Positions 42,576 through 52,762 are shown, counted from the stretch's first letter. The stretch: 64,000 bases of DNA from Metabacillus halosaccharovorans (GCF_002019635.1 NZ_KV917371.1:2911154-2975153), one strand, 5' to 3'. Numbers and translations are program-made. The notes: a model not told the origin generated them from the sequence alone.

Positions 42576-43475
42576 TTAAGATGATGCTAAAATATCTTGT
42601 AACGCTTTATCAACATGTGGATAAGTAAATGTGAAACCATCTTCTAACGCTTTTTCTGGTAATACTTTTTGACCTTCCAAAATAAGCAGGCTCATTTCAC
42701 CTAACACCATTTTTAGAGCAAAGGCGGGAGCAGGAAACCAATGAGGACGGCTAAGAACATTGCCGATTGTTTTTCCGAACTCGTTCATTGTTACAGGATT
42801 TGGAGATACAGCATTGACCGGTCCTGAAACAGTTGAAAAGATGATATGTTCAATTAGGCGGACAAGATCCATCACATGAATCCATGACACCCATTGTTGT
42901 CCTGAACCAAGGCTGCCACCTGCAAACAATTTATACGGCAATACCATCTTCGATAACGCTCCTTCATCACCTAACACAATTCCAAATCGAGTGAAAACAG
43001 TACGAACATTGAGCTCCTGGATCCTGCTTGCTTCCTTTTCCCAAGTTTCAACTGTTTCTGCAAGAAAATCTGAACCAGTTTCATTTGACTGTTCGGTAAA
43101 CGTTTTTGTTAAAGAGGTACCGTAAAGACCGATTGCACTTGCATTAATGAATACTTTAGGTTTTTCACGTAAAGAGGAAATGATCGAGTAAATAGCTCTT
43201 GTTGATTGAACTCTGCTATCAATTATTTGTTTTTTCGCCTCTTCGGTCCAACGGTCATTAATGGACTTTCCAGCTAAGTTGATTATGACATCAACACCTT
43301 CAAGAGACAGAGCGGGATTTGAGGTTTCTGTCATCCATTGAACAAAATGTAAGTTCTTTTCAGCAGAAGTTTTTTGGCTTCGTGTTAAAATATAAATATC
43401 ATGACCTTTATTTAAAAAATACTGTGTTAAATGCTTCCCAATAAAACCAGTACCACCCGAGATTGCAATTTTCAA
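42576..43475 (-). CDS. yfhF: SDR-family nucleotide-sugar-epimerase-like protein YfhF
   Basis: The 299-aa protein is an atypical extended SDR (TIGR01777 group): ISGGTGFIGKHLTQYF at the N-terminus binds NAD(P), VDVIINLAGKSI (about 59) and NASAIGLYG (about 110) follow. C-terminal DUF1731-like LLEGQKVLPEKALEDGFTF. Start TTG 43475 is chosen because AGGAAG precedes it by eight bases; the frame reaches 43523 upstream. Order next to recX is as in B. subtilis. Reaction not known. Confidence 0.85.
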   Translation of the reverse strand: MKIAISGGTGFIGKHLTQYFLNKGHDIYILTRSQKTSAEKNLHFVQWMTETSNPALSLEGVDVIINLAGKSINDRWTEEAKKQIIDSRVQSTRAIYSIISSLREKPKVFINASAIGLYGTSLTKTFTEQSNETGSDFLAETVETWEKEASRIQELNVRTVFTRFGIVLGDEGALSKMVLPYKLFAGGSLGSGQQWVSWIHVMDLVRLIEHIIFSTVSGPVNAVSPNPVTMNEFGKTIGNVLSRPHWFPAPAFALKMVLGEMSLLILEGQKVLPEKALEDGFTFTYPHVDKALQDILASS

Positions 43476-43588
43476 TAACAACACTTCCTGTTCATGTATT
43501 ATTCTATAATTCATTAATACCATTAATTTTGAAAATATCCTCTTTTGAATGTGTTATGTTATTAAAAAGATAGTAGGTGAGAACAAGG

Positions 43589-44392
43589 ATGGCTTTGATT
43601 ACAAAAATTACAACCCAAAAGCAATCAACAGAACGATTCAATATATATTTGGACGACGGTCAAGGAGAAAAGTATGCATTTAGTGTTGATCAAGATGTAT
43701 TCATTAAATACAATCTCCGAAAAGGCCAGGAAATTGATGAGCTCGAAATCCATGAGATCCAATATGGAGATCTTAGTAAAAAGGCATATAATAAAGCCTT
43801 AGAGTTCTTAAGTTATCGTATGCGCTCGATAAAAGAAGTGGCCGAACATTTAGCAAAAAAAGAATTTAATGATGTAATTATTCAAGACGTCATCTACAAA
43901 TTAAAAGAGTACAACTATGTTGATGATTTGGAATTTGCTATTGCTTATGTACGGACTCAAAAACAAACAAATGGAAAAGGACCAAGTGTTTTAAAAAGAG
44001 AGCTAATCGGAAAAGGCATTAATCAGGGCTTTATCGAACAAGCACTTCAAGAGTACAACGATGATGATCAGCTACAAGAGGCAATTGATCATGCAGAAAA
44101 GCTGCTAAAAAAGAATAACAAAATATCCACGGTCCAGCTCAAGCAAAAAATTGAACAGCACCTTATGAGGAAAGGCTTTCCTTACGATATTATTTCTAAG
44201 GTATTAGATGAAGTCCAATATGAACAAGATGAATCAGAAGAATGGACGGCCCTAATGAAGCATGCTGAAAAAGCACAAAGAAAATATCAAAATGAAGATC
44301 CCTATCAGTATCGAATGAAGATGAAACAATTTTTATATAGAAAAGGGTTTTCCATTGAGTTGATTGAAAAGTTTCTTGAAGATGAAGAATGA
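43589..44392 (+). CDS. recX: RecX regulatory protein
   Basis: The 267-aa helical protein has the RecX repeats: ALEFLSYRMRSIKEVAEHLA (about 69-88), DVIYKLKEYNYVDDLEFAIA (about 98-117), then AEKLLKKNNKISTVQLKQKI and MKMKQFLYRKGFSIELIEKF at the end. RecX modulates RecA filaments in recombination and the SOS response. ATG 43589 follows AGGTGAG; a GTG at 43577 lies in that site. yfhH begins 12 nt after its stop, so the two form an operon. Confidence 0.88.
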   Translation: MALITKITTQKQSTERFNIYLDDGQGEKYAFSVDQDVFIKYNLRKGQEIDELEIHEIQYGDLSKKAYNKALEFLSYRMRSIKEVAEHLAKKEFNDVIIQDVIYKLKEYNYVDDLEFAIAYVRTQKQTNGKGPSVLKRELIGKGINQGFIEQALQEYNDDDQLQEAIDHAEKLLKKNNKISTVQLKQKIEQHLMRKGFPYDIISKVLDEVQYEQDESEEWTALMKHAEKAQRKYQNEDPYQYRMKMKQFLYRKGFSIELIEKFLEDEE

Positions 44393-44404
44393 GGGGGATA
44401 AAAA

Positions 44405-44722
44405 GTGTTAACAAAGCGTTATAGTGAAATGACGGAGTATGAATTGAAAAATGAAATAGCCGGCCTTAAGGAAAAAGCAAGAAAAGCAGAGCAGCTGGGA
44501 ATTATCAATGAGTTTGCCGTTTTAGAAAGAAAAATTACGATGGCAAAATCCTATTTGTTAGATCCTGACGATTATAAGCCTGAAGAAGTTTATGAAATTG
44601 AAGGAGCACCTGGCGAGTCCTTTAAAATTAACTATATGAACGGAATTTTTGCGTGGGGATATCGGTTATCATCACCTGATCATGAGGAAGCATTACCTAT
44701 TTCTATGTTAATAAAAGGGTAA
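44405..44722 (+). CDS. yfhH: YfhH-family protein
   Basis: A 105-aa DUF1811/YfhH protein: helical N-terminus (YSEMTEYELKNEIAGLKEKA) and beta C-terminus (FKINYMNGIFAWGYRL). GTG 44405 follows GAGGGGG. It is the second gene of the recX-yfhH operon; the stop codon lies inside the following terminator stem. Function unknown. Confidence 0.85.
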   Translation: MLTKRYSEMTEYELKNEIAGLKEKARKAEQLGIINEFAVLERKITMAKSYLLDPDDYKPEEVYEIEGAPGESFKINYMNGIFAWGYRLSSPDHEEALPISMLIKG

Positions 44723-44750
44723 CTCAATAGAAGTACCCATTGAGTTACCC
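44717..44750. terminator. Terminator after yfhH, shared with the YpzG-type gene
   Basis: GGGTAACTCAAT / ATTGAGTTACCC, 12 bp perfect. The better T-run is on the minus strand (CTTTTAT). Confidence 0.8.
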
Positions 44751-44759
44751 TTAAATCTG

Positions 44760-44921
44760 TTACGATTGCTTTCTTGTTTGTCTTTTTAAAATGATGAGGT
44801 CTTGGGATTGTTGTGTTTGCCCATTTACTTGAGCATGTGCATGTTTTGGATTAGCCCAAGGCTGATTGAATGGATTTGAATACATATTGTCGTAAAATTT
44901 TTTATGACTGTGTGAACCCAT
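44760..44921 (-). CDS. YpzG-family small protein
   Basis: A 53-aa protein found by eye. ATG 44921 follows GGAGGTG. It reads MGSHSHKKFYDNMYSNPFNQ then PWANPKHAHAQVNGQTQQSQ, matching the YpzG family (PWANPKHAxxQVNGxTQ). Such proteins are small, hydrophilic and known from spore-formers, without a proven role. It lies directly downstream of sspK on the same strand, so both may be forespore products. Confidence 0.75.
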   Translation of the reverse strand: MGSHSHKKFYDNMYSNPFNQPWANPKHAHAQVNGQTQQSQDLIILKRQTRKQS

Positions 44922-44954
44922 TATTAAGCACCTCCACAAGTTTGGTTTAGCGTA

Positions 44955-45122
44955 TTAAGAGTAAGGATTTTCACGTTGACCAGATGCTCTCATCCGTTCT
45001 TGCGGGTGAGAGTTAATTGTCCCGTTTGCTCTTTTTGAAGCAAATTCATCTTTAGCTCTTGGTTCGCCTTCAAACTTGTTGTTGCCCATGTTTGGAAATC
45101 CTGATGCTTTGTTACGCAACAC
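44955..45122 (-). CDS. sspK: Small acid-soluble spore protein SspK
   Basis: A 55-aa protein with the SspK signature: [20 protein letters not shown] then [20 protein letters not shown]. SspK is a minor forespore protein. Start GTG 45122 gives M-L-R-N-K, aligned with the B. subtilis start M-V-R-N-K; GGAGGGG is just upstream. A TTG next to it is the alternative. A perfect sigma-G -10, CATACTA, lies on the minus strand at 45180-45174 with a poor -35, so forespore expression is likely. Confidence 0.88.
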   Translation of the reverse strand: MLRNKASGFPNMGNNKFEGEPRAKDEFASKRANGTINSHPQERMRASGQRENPYS

Positions 45123-45231
45123 AATCCCCTCCAAATCATCATTTATTAGCTTCAATTAAGTGAAGCGTATTAATAGTATGGTTGCTAAATGGTGAAATAT
45201 AAGTAGAGAATCCTGCCTAGAGGTGAGAATA

Positions 45232-45501
45232 ATGGAAGATTATTTTGAACGATTAACAAATGAGCTGTTAAACAAAAATAACAGTTTATCCTATGCCCAA
45301 GCACGAACATGGGTAGAACTGCTTTGGGAAGACTTTGAATCAACCCAAGCCAAAACAGGAAATACTTATCAAGGAAAACAAGTAACAGAAACAGTCGTGA
45401 GACAATTAATTACGCATTATGGAGACAAGCTGCATGATTTTATTGCAACTAATCCGAAGTATCGTGACTTACTGAATAAGGATGATTATTTAAAACATTA
45501 A
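45232..45501 (+). CDS. yfhJ: YfhJ, WVELL-motif protein
   Basis: An 89-aa helical protein containing the eponymous WVELLWEDFE block (about residues 24-33), and TYQGKQVTETVVRQLITHYG. ATG 45232 follows AGAGGTGAG; a GTG at 45223 falls inside that site. It matches YfhJ in length and context between sspK and yfhP. No known function. Confidence 0.85.
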   Translation: MEDYFERLTNELLNKNNSLSYAQARTWVELLWEDFESTQAKTGNTYQGKQVTETVVRQLITHYGDKLHDFIATNPKYRDLLNKDDYLKH

Positions 45502-45505
45502 AACA

Positions 45506-45537
45506 AAGAGGATGACGTCTCAGGCAGTCATCCTCTT
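45506..45537. terminator. Bidirectional terminator between yfhJ and yfhP
   Basis: AAGAGGATGAC / GTCATCCTCTT, 11 bp perfect; T-run clearer on the minus strand (TTTGTTTT). Confidence 0.82.
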
Positions 45538-45543
45538 ACTATT

Positions 45544-46524
45544 TTATTCCGGAATAAGCTCAAGCTTCTTACGCAGCTTTTCTTCACTAAAAATCCAGCC
45601 TGTATAAGAGCTGACAATATTTAAGTCTGTGTCTAATTGGACGATGGCGACGAAAGGATAATAACCCTTACTGCGATAACGAAGGTCGATAAATCGAACC
45701 TCAAAATGATCACTGAATTCATCAACCTCCCAGCGATAAACCGGTGAAAATGATAAAAAAGCTGAAATATTATCATCTTCCTCTGCCGCCTTAATGACTT
45801 CTGTTTGTGGAACAGGCACACGCTCAAACTCATCCAACAGAATAATTTCTTCATTAACAGAACGAGCAACATGAAAAGTTTTATCAGTCATGATTGCAAT
45901 ATGCCATTGACGAAACCTCATTGTCGGTGATATGATGACCTGCTCAATATCTGGGATGATTTTGTGTAAACGACGGACAATATTTCTCTTCATAGCAAAA
46001 CGAATAAGGTAATAGCCAATCAAAATGATATAAATACTCAAAAATGTGTAACCTGGATGAGCACCAAAAATCCAAATGACAATACCAATAACATGCATGA
46101 TAAAAATAAAAGGATCGAACGTATTAATTATACCTAAAGCAATCCACTTTTTTGTGAATGGCCGTAAAGCCTGGGTACCATATGCGTTAAAAATATCAAC
46201 AAAAACATGAAGAACGATCGCGAACAATGTCCAAAGATAAAGATGAAGAAGATTGCTTTCAGGAATAAAAATCGTCAGCATACCTGTAATCAAAAAAGAC
46301 CATATAAAGATAGCCGGGATTGAATGTGTAATCCCTCTATGATTTCGAATATATTTCGCATTATTTCTTAGTTTTAAAATGGTATCCAGGTCAGGAGCTT
46401 GTGACCCAATAATTGTGCCGAACATTACAGCTGTAGCAGTGGGATTATCAATGCCAACGACCGGATCAAGAGTCGCTAACCCGCCAAGTGCAATGCCCAT
46501 GACCACATGTGTTCCAGTATCCAA
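45544..46524 (-). CDS. yfhP: Membrane-bound metal-dependent hydrolase YfhP
   Basis: The 326-aa protein has an N-terminal membrane hydrolase domain (YdjM/COG1988 type): GTHVVMGIALGG, SQAPDLDTI, NHRGITHSIP (about 60-69) and LHVFVDIFNAYGT (about 104-116) give conserved His and Asp, with four or five membrane helices up to about 180. A soluble C-terminal domain follows. TTG 46524 follows AAGGAGG at eight bases. Matches B. subtilis YfhP next to mutY. Substrate unknown. Confidence 0.85.
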   Translation of the reverse strand: MDTGTHVVMGIALGGLATLDPVVGIDNPTATAVMFGTIIGSQAPDLDTILKLRNNAKYIRNHRGITHSIPAIFIWSFLITGMLTIFIPESNLLHLYLWTLFAIVLHVFVDIFNAYGTQALRPFTKKWIALGIINTFDPFIFIMHVIGIVIWIFGAHPGYTFLSIYIILIGYYLIRFAMKRNIVRRLHKIIPDIEQVIISPTMRFRQWHIAIMTDKTFHVARSVNEEIILLDEFERVPVPQTEVIKAAEEDDNISAFLSFSPVYRWEVDEFSDHFEVRFIDLRYRSKGYYPFVAIVQLDTDLNIVSSYTGWIFSEEKLRKKLELIPE

Positions 46525-46708
46525 TGAATGTACCTCCTTGTTTTAACACCCGAGGATATAACCCAAGTTTTCTAAGTGATTGTCCATAAAAGCTCTATTT
46601 CATAAGTTCCTTGAAAATATATGATGCAATAATGTCCAATGTGAACATTTCTGTTTATTTTTAAACATCAAGACTTTATCTATAAATGAACTTGTACTAT
46701 TCTTAACA

Positions 46709-46868
46709 GGTAGAAAGTGTGTTAAATTTAGAATTTAGTCTTGGTGTCTAGCTCCAGCGCCTAGCCCCTCGAGGTCATAAGATACAAATGAATTGAAGAC
46801 AAAAAACGTCTTCTATTCATTTGTATCTTATGCTTTTCGGGGCTGATCAAGGCGCTTGCGCTTTTCTA
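46709..46868 (+). repeat. Compound palindromic interspersed repeat, copy 5
   Basis: The best-paired copy: CATAAGATACAAATGAAT / ATTCATTTGTATCTTATG (18 bp perfect), GAAGAC/GTCTTC, AGCCCC/GGGGCT and AGCGCC/GGCGCT. It lies between divergent yfhP and mutY, about 55 nt before mutY. Confidence 0.92.
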
Positions 46869-46922
46869 ATTACCATATATTTTCCCGATTATGAAGTAAA
46901 TTAACATCCGGAGGAAAAATAA

Positions 46923-48023
46923 ATGATAAATGAAGTGAAAGATAAGCTGGAAAGCTTTCAAATACATGATTTTCAGCATGATTTAATATCATGGTATAAG
47001 CATGAAAAAAGAGATTTGCCTTGGCGTAAAGACCAAGATCCATATAAAATTTGGGTTTCTGAAATCATGCTTCAGCAAACAAGAGTAGATACCGTTATTC
47101 CTTATTTTAATGCATTTATAGGGAAATTTCCTACTATAGAAGCACTTGCAATTGCAGATGAGGAGGAAGTTTTAAAAGCATGGGAAGGACTTGGGTATTA
47201 CTCGCGGGTTAGAAATCTTCATTCGGCTGTTAAAGAGGTTGCAAATTCTTATGCAGGTGTTGTTCCAAATACTCCAGAAGAAATTTCAAAATTAAAAGGT
47301 GTAGGACCATATACAAAAGGAGCAATATTAAGCATTGCATATAATATTCCGGAGCCGGCGGTTGATGGAAATGTGATGAGAGTATTTTCAAGAATATTAT
47401 CGATCTGGGATGATATTGCAAAGCCGAAAACAAGGAAAATCTTTGAGGAGGCCACATATAAATTGATTTCCAAAGAAGATCCGTCTTCCTTTAACCAGGC
47501 GGTGATGGAACTTGGTGCGTTAATTTGTACCCCAACATCTCCTTCTTGTTTATTATGTCCGGTGCGGGAGTATTGTTCAGCTTTTGCAGAGGGAGTACAG
47601 GCTGAGCTCCCGGTAAAAAGTAAGAAAAAGAAACCAAAACCTTTGCAAATGGCTGCGGTTGTTCTTTATGATGATCATGGCAGACTTTATATTCACAAAC
47701 GTCCTGGTACAGGTTTGTTAGCTAATCTTTGGGAATTCCCAAATATGGAGATCAAAGCGGAAACGAAAGAATCATATCGGGAACAAGTAAAGCAGTTTAT
47801 AAAAGAAGAATACCAAGCTGAGGCAGAAATATCCGAATTAACGGGAACTGTTGAACATGTGTTTTCCCATTTGATTTGGAATATCTCTGTGTTTATCGGA
47901 AAATTAACTAATATTCCCTCAGAGGATTTATTACCTGTAACAGAAGAAGAAATGAAAAAGTATGCTTTTCCTGTATCACATCAGAAAATCTATAAAATAT
48001 ACCAAGAAGAGTCTGAGAGTTAA
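46923..48023 (+). CDS. mutY: A/G-specific adenine glycosylase MutY
   Basis: The 366-aa protein has the HhH-GPD domain with the catalytic Glu in [13 protein letters not shown] (about 42-54), [12 protein letters not shown] (about 124), Asp in [11 protein letters not shown] (about 145), and the [4Fe-4S] loop C202, C209, C212 and C218. The C-terminal NUDIX-like domain ([19 protein letters not shown]) recognises 8-oxoguanine. It removes adenine opposite 8-oxoG. ATG follows GGAGGAAAAATAA. Order yfhP-mutY-yfhS-fabL is as in B. subtilis. Confidence 0.93.
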   Translation: MINEVKDKLESFQIHDFQHDLISWYKHEKRDLPWRKDQDPYKIWVSEIMLQQTRVDTVIPYFNAFIGKFPTIEALAIADEEEVLKAWEGLGYYSRVRNLHSAVKEVANSYAGVVPNTPEEISKLKGVGPYTKGAILSIAYNIPEPAVDGNVMRVFSRILSIWDDIAKPKTRKIFEEATYKLISKEDPSSFNQAVMELGALICTPTSPSCLLCPVREYCSAFAEGVQAELPVKSKKKKPKPLQMAAVVLYDDHGRLYIHKRPGTGLLANLWEFPNMEIKAETKESYREQVKQFIKEEYQAEAEISELTGTVEHVFSHLIWNISVFIGKLTNIPSEDLLPVTEEEMKKYAFPVSHQKIYKIYQEESES

Positions 48024-48045
48024 TATCTGAGTTCTTTACACCATT

Positions 48046-48145
48046 GATGAAGGACGTTTTTGCAAAGTTTGAAACTAGTTAAGTCCTTCATACCAGTGAT
48101 GAAGGACATTTTTGGGAAGTTTGAAGCAAGTTAAGTGCTTCATAT
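48046..48145. repeat. Two 52-nt hairpin repeats after mutY
   Basis: Units start at 48046 and 48098. Each begins GATGAAGGAC and ends GTCCTTCATA or GTGCTTCATA, so each forms a 9-bp hairpin around TTTTTGCAAAGTTTGAA-like text. It lies between convergent mutY and yfhS and may terminate both. Confidence 0.75.
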
Positions 48146-48156
48146 CGCCTTTTTAA

Positions 48157-48381
48157 TTATTCATAAGAAACTCTAGTGCCATGTGTATAATCTGCTTCAT
48201 TTCGTTTAAGCCCGCCGCGTGACGTGATTTCTTGAACGATCTCACGGTGAATGGTTTGGCCCTCTACATTAAGGTATGGAACCATTTGTTGAAGAGAGTG
48301 ATGGAAATAGGCAAGCTCTTCTTTTTTCCATTCGTTTTTGGGCATCATTGATAACTCAGTCATATCACGACCAACGTACAT
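48157..48381 (-). CDS. yfhS: YfhS-family protein
   Basis: A 74-aa hydrophilic protein matching YfhS in length and context: YVGRDMTELSMMPKNEWKKE then LQQMVPYLNVEGQTIHREIV and SRGGLKR. ATG 48381 follows GAGGAGGA. The frame reaches 48528, but the upstream part is not coding. YfhS is linked to sporulation in B. subtilis literature with little detail. It is divergent from fabL. Confidence 0.82.
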   Translation of the reverse strand: MYVGRDMTELSMMPKNEWKKEELAYFHHSLQQMVPYLNVEGQTIHREIVQEITSRGGLKRNEADYTHGTRVSYE

Positions 48382-48507
48382 ATATATATCCTCCTCTACC
48401 GGAAAATAGGTTGTACATGAAATTGATTTTGGGAACATCAACAAACATAGAAGTTTCACTATATTATCTGATACAATGATGACATCTATGCGATTAGATA
48501 CATATAA

Positions 48508-49275
<768 letters not shown>

Positions 49276-49302
49276 ATAAATAAATTTTTTCTTAAATTTT
49301 GT

Positions 49303-49332
49303 GGATATAAAAATCACCTCTGGGACAATCTA
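49303..49332 (+). promoter_or_regulatory. Putative sigma-G promoter of sspE
   Basis: GGATA (49303-49307), 18-nt spacer, CAATCTA (49326-49332). Each box departs at one position from the sigma-G consensus. Position and gene fit forespore control. Confidence 0.45.
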
Positions 49333-49354
49333 TATTTCGTGGAGGTGATATCGA

Positions 49355-49624
49355 ATGGCACAAAACAACAAAACACAATCAGGTACTAACATCCAACACG
49401 TAAAACAACAAAACGCTCAAGCTGGCCAAGCTGGTCAATTTGGCACTGAATTTGCGAGCGAAACAAACGCTCAAGAAGTAAGACAACAAAATGCTCAAAG
49501 TGCTCGTGGCAGCCAAGCTGGCCAAGCTGGTCAATTTGGTACTGAATTCGCGAGCGAAACAAACGCTCAACAAGTACGTCAACAAAACCAACAAGCTGAG
49601 TCTAAAAAAGGTCAAAACTCTTAA
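49355..49624 (+). CDS. sspE: Gamma-type small acid-soluble spore protein SspE
   Basis: An 89-aa protein made of two near-identical repeats, AGQAGQFGTEFASETNAQEV and AGQAGQFGTEFASETNAQQV, each carrying the TEFASE germination-protease cleavage site. No Cys or Trp, rich in Gln, Ala and Asn. It serves as an amino acid store in the forespore and is degraded on germination. The ATG follows TGGAGGTGAT. Length (89) is close to the B. subtilis protein (84). Confidence 0.93.
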   Translation: MAQNNKTQSGTNIQHVKQQNAQAGQAGQFGTEFASETNAQEVRQQNAQSARGSQAGQAGQFGTEFASETNAQQVRQQNQQAESKKGQNS

Positions 49625-49636
49625 TTAGCTAGCTTG

Positions 49637-49672
49637 AAGACACCTCTCTATTTACTAGGGAGGTGTCTTTTC
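49637..49672 (+). terminator. Terminator of sspE
   Basis: AAGACACCTC / GAGGTGTCTT, 10 bp, then TTCTTTT. Confidence 0.88.
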
Positions 49673-49866
49673 TTTTGCTCTTTTTTAGTAACATGAATGT
49701 ATTAAATACGTTTTAGAAGCATATCATATTCAGGTTGACTAATCTTTCAAATAATTCCAAACGACAAAACTTCTGATTCATCTACATAAGTAGTCAAAGG
49801 ATCGTTCGAGCAAATGGCGAATGTTAATAACACAAACTTTGTTTTAAAAATAAGAATTTTTTACGG

Positions 49867-49901
49867 CGATGAACAAGGCGGCGCATGCGCTCTTATAAGA
49901 A
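49867..49901 (+). repeat. Decayed right end of the compound repeat, before ygaB
   Basis: GATGAACAAGGCGGCGCATG then CGCTCTTATAAGAA resembles the conserved right end GATCAAGGCGCTTGCGCTTTTCTTA. It ends just before the ygaB ribosome binding site. Confidence 0.55.
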
Positions 49902-49913
49902 AGGAGAAAAATA

Positions 49914-50167
49914 TGAATTTTGATCAATTGGTAGGAGAGCAATTAAAAACGATGGATAAATTATTATATTTACAATCGGAAATTGAAAGATGCCAGGATC
50001 TTAAGAATCAATTGGATATCTTACAAGACGAAACGAAACTTCAATCCATTCAGGATGAAATAGAGAGCATGAAAGAAGAATTAAATAAGATTCAACAAGT
50101 ATTCGAAAAACAAACTCAAGAAGTTATTCAATCCTATGAAGACCAAGAGTTCGAAACGGTTTCGTAA
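49914..50167 (+). CDS. ygaB: YgaB-family coiled-coil protein
   Basis: An 84-aa coiled-coil protein (FDQLVGEQLKTMDKLLYLQS, then ESMKEELNKIQQVFEKQTQE). Start ATG 49914 follows AAAGGAG; the frame extends upstream to 49814, but that part runs through the repeat remnant and is not expected to be coding. Context between sspE and ygaC is as in B. subtilis. Function unknown. Confidence 0.82.
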
Positions 50168-50178
50168 ACGACAAAATA

Positions 50179-50214
50179 AAAGAGTCATTTCTTCCGGAAA
50201 TGACTCTTTTATTT
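50179..50214. terminator. Terminator of ygaB
   Basis: AAAGAGTCATTTC / GGAAATGACTCTTT with loop TTCC-type, then TTATTTTCC. Confidence 0.88.
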
Positions 50215-50316
50215 TCCTTTTCTATTCACAAACGTTATAATAAGAACAACTATATTAGGTGAATACGTTTGTGAAAGAGGTTTCACGAAGCAACCGACTG
50301 AAAGAAGGGGAGAAAA

Positions 50317-50847
50317 GTGGGCTTTCCCAGGGAAGGAGACAAAATACAAATTCATAGTTATAAGCATAATGGCTATATCCATAGAGTCTGGGAAGAATCA
50401 ACTGTTTTAAAAGGGTCTCAGCATTGTATTATTGGTGGGAATGACCGAACAATTGTAACTGAATCGGACGGAAGAACATGGGTGACAAGAGAGCCGGCAA
50501 TATGCTATTTTCATGCCAGACACTGGTTTAATATAATTGGTATGCTAAGAGAAGATGGAGTTTATTACTACTGCAATATCAGTTCACCATTTGTTTGGGA
50601 TGACGAAGCTCTAAAATATATTGACTATGACCTTGATGTAAAAGTATACCCTGATATGACGTTTACCATATTAGATGAAGATGAATATGAACTTCATAGC
50701 AAAATGATGAACTATCCTGAAGTAATTGATCTTATTTTAAGAAAAAATCTGGACACGCTACTCCGATGGATTCGACAAAAGAAAGGACCTTTTGCACCTG
50801 AATTTATCGATGAATGGTATGAACGCTATTTAACATACGTAAAATAA
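50317..50847 (+). CDS. ntdP: Nucleoside tri-/diphosphate phosphatase (DUF402)
   Basis: The 176-aa YgaC-type protein has the DUF402/FomD-like fold: [20 protein letters not shown] at the N-terminus, then [12 protein letters not shown] and [20 protein letters not shown] with [11 protein letters not shown], whose Asp cluster binds divalent metal. Family members hydrolyse NTPs and NDPs. Start GTG 50317 follows GAAGGGGAG. A TATAAT at 50236-50241 may be its -10, with a poor -35. As in B. subtilis, it precedes ygaD. Confidence 0.85.
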   Translation: MGFPREGDKIQIHSYKHNGYIHRVWEESTVLKGSQHCIIGGNDRTIVTESDGRTWVTREPAICYFHARHWFNIIGMLREDGVYYYCNISSPFVWDDEALKYIDYDLDVKVYPDMTFTILDEDEYELHSKMMNYPEVIDLILRKNLDTLLRWIRQKKGPFAPEFIDEWYERYLTYVK

Positions 50848-50862
50848 ATGTACAGTGGCAAG

Positions 50863-50915
50863 GGTGACTCTCGTGCTTACTCAAGATTTGAGTAAATGAT
50901 GAGTCAGCCTTTTTC
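50863..50915 (+). terminator. Terminator of ygaC
   Basis: TGACTC (50865) pairs with GAGTCA (50901-50906) and inside it TTACTCAA with TTGAGTAA; CCTTTTTC follows. Confidence 0.8.
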
Positions 50916-50932
50916 ACATTATAAAAGGGAGA

Positions 50933-50962
50933 GACCAACCAAGGCGCTTACGCATTTCGAAA
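50933..50962 (+). repeat. Decayed right end of the compound repeat, before ygaD
   Basis: CCAACCAAGGCGCTTACGCA then TTTCG corresponds to the right end GATCAAGGCGCTTGCGCTTTTC. It abuts the AAAGGGGGAT ribosome binding site of ygaD. Confidence 0.6.
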
Positions 50963-50974
50963 AGGGGGATCTAT

Positions 50975-52717
50975 TTGGGGGCTGTAAGACGATATATGGC
51001 TTTTGTAAAGCCTTATCGCCTACAAATTGTAGGAACAATTATAATCGGTGTCATCAAGTTTTCTATTCCATTGCTAATGCCTTTGTTAATAAGACATGTG
51101 GTGGATAATATTATTGGCGGCACTGGAACAGATGCTGAAAAGACAAAAGAATTATTGACCATTATGGGGTCCATGTTTGTGTTGTTTGTCGTGATTCGTC
51201 CACCTGTGGAATATTACCGGCAATATTTTGCACAATGGACCGCAAGTAAAATCTTATATGATATTCGAGATCAATTATTTACTCATCTACAGAAATTAAG
51301 CTTGCGTTATTATGCGAATACGAGGGCTGGAGAAATTATATCTCGTGTGATAAATGATGTTGAGCAAACAAAGAATTTTGTTATTACTGGGTTAATGAAT
51401 GTATGGTTAGATATTGTCACGATCATCATTGCTGTTGGAATTATGATGTCTATGAACGTGAAATTAACGCTCGTATCCATTATTCTTTTTCCGTTCTATG
51501 GATTGTCGGTGAAGTATTTTTACGGGAAATTAAGACATTTAACAAGAGTGCGATCACAGGCTCTTGCTGAAGTACAAGGTCATTTACATGAAAGAGTGCA
51601 GGGAATGCCTGTTATTCGAAGTTTTGCGACTGAAGAGTTTGAAAAAGGGCAATTTGCGAAGGAAAACTCTAATTTTCTTGGAAAAGCACTCGACCATACT
51701 AGCTGGAATGCAAAAACATTTGCGATTGTTAATACGTTAACTGATATTGCTCCATTGATTGTCATTGCCTTTGCAGGTTATCAGGTCATTCAGGGGGATT
51801 TGACGATCGGGACGATGGTTGCGTTTATTGCCTATATCGAACAGCTGTACAATCCGCTTCGAAGACTCATTAATTCATCGACAACCTTAACACAGGCGTT
51901 TGCCTCAATGGACCGTGTGTTTGAATTTATCGATGTTCCTTATGAAGTTGTTGATAAGCCTAATGCGAAAAAAGCTGATCAAGTAAAAGGTGAAGTTGAA
52001 TTTAAACATATTTCTTTTCGCTATCATGAAAAAGAGCCACTTATTATTGAAAATCTTTCTTTGCGTGTCAATAAGGGCGAAACAGTGGCACTTGTAGGGA
52101 TGAGTGGTGGAGGAAAATCGACACTGGTAAGTTTATTACCCCGTTTTTATGATGTGACAGAAGGGCAAATTCTTTTAGATAATAGAGATATTCGCGATTA
52201 TGAAGCACAAAGTTTACGAGAGCAAATTGGTATGGTTCTTCAGGATACATTTTTGTTCAGCAATACGGTAAGGGAAAATATTCTAATTGGAAAACCTGAT
52301 GCAACAGAGGAAGAAGTGGTACAGGCAGCTAAGGCAGCGAATGCTCATGAGTTTATTTTGAAATTACCAAATGGTTATGAAACAAGAGTGGGTGAAAGAG
52401 GTGTGAAGCTTTCCGGTGGACAAAAGCAACGGGTATCGATTGCGAGGGTATTTTTAAAAAATCCGCCGATCCTAATTCTTGATGAAGCAACATCAGCACT
52501 TGATTTAGAAAGTGAACATCTTATACAAGAGGCACTTGAAAAGCTTGCAAAAGAACGCACAACCTTTATTGTGGCTCATCGTCTTTCAACCATTACACAC
52601 GCTGACAAAATTGTCCTCATTGAAGATGGAAGAATAGTTGAGCAAGGTACACATCAGGACTTAATGCAAAAAGAAGGCCACTACTATAATCTATTTCAAA
52701 TTCAACAGCTTGATTAA
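50975..52717 (+). CDS. ygaD: ABC exporter (fused permease-ATPase) YgaD
   Basis: The 580-aa half-transporter has six membrane helices (about 15-310) and a C-terminal ATPase: Walker [10 protein letters not shown] (about 371-379), Q-loop [11 protein letters not shown], signature [14 protein letters not shown] (about 475), Walker [13 protein letters not shown] and the H-loop AHRLSTI. It should work as a homodimeric lipid or drug exporter of the MsbA/BmrA type. Start TTG 50975 follows AAAGGGGGAT, five bases away. The N-terminus [13 protein letters not shown] matches B. subtilis YgaD. Confidence 0.9.
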   Translation: MGAVRRYMAFVKPYRLQIVGTIIIGVIKFSIPLLMPLLIRHVVDNIIGGTGTDAEKTKELLTIMGSMFVLFVVIRPPVEYYRQYFAQWTASKILYDIRDQLFTHLQKLSLRYYANTRAGEIISRVINDVEQTKNFVITGLMNVWLDIVTIIIAVGIMMSMNVKLTLVSIILFPFYGLSVKYFYGKLRHLTRVRSQALAEVQGHLHERVQGMPVIRSFATEEFEKGQFAKENSNFLGKALDHTSWNAKTFAIVNTLTDIAPLIVIAFAGYQVIQGDLTIGTMVAFIAYIEQLYNPLRRLINSSTTLTQAFASMDRVFEFIDVPYEVVDKPNAKKADQVKGEVEFKHISFRYHEKEPLIIENLSLRVNKGETVALVGMSGGGKSTLVSLLPRFYDVTEGQILLDNRDIRDYEAQSLREQIGMVLQDTFLFSNTVRENILIGKPDATEEEVVQAAKAANAHEFILKLPNGYETRVGERGVKLSGGQKQRVSIARVFLKNPPILILDEATSALDLESEHLIQEALEKLAKERTTFIVAHRLSTITHADKIVLIEDGRIVEQGTHQDLMQKEGHYYNLFQIQQLD

Positions 52718-52720
52718 CCA

Positions 52721-52762
52721 AAAAGGCACATGTCTCAAATATAGAGAGATGTGCCTTTTCTT
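52721..52762. terminator. Bidirectional terminator between ygaD and ygaE
   Basis: AAAAGGCACATGTCTC / GAGAGATGTGCCTTTT stem with loop AAATATA and T-rich tails on both strands. Confidence 0.88.
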
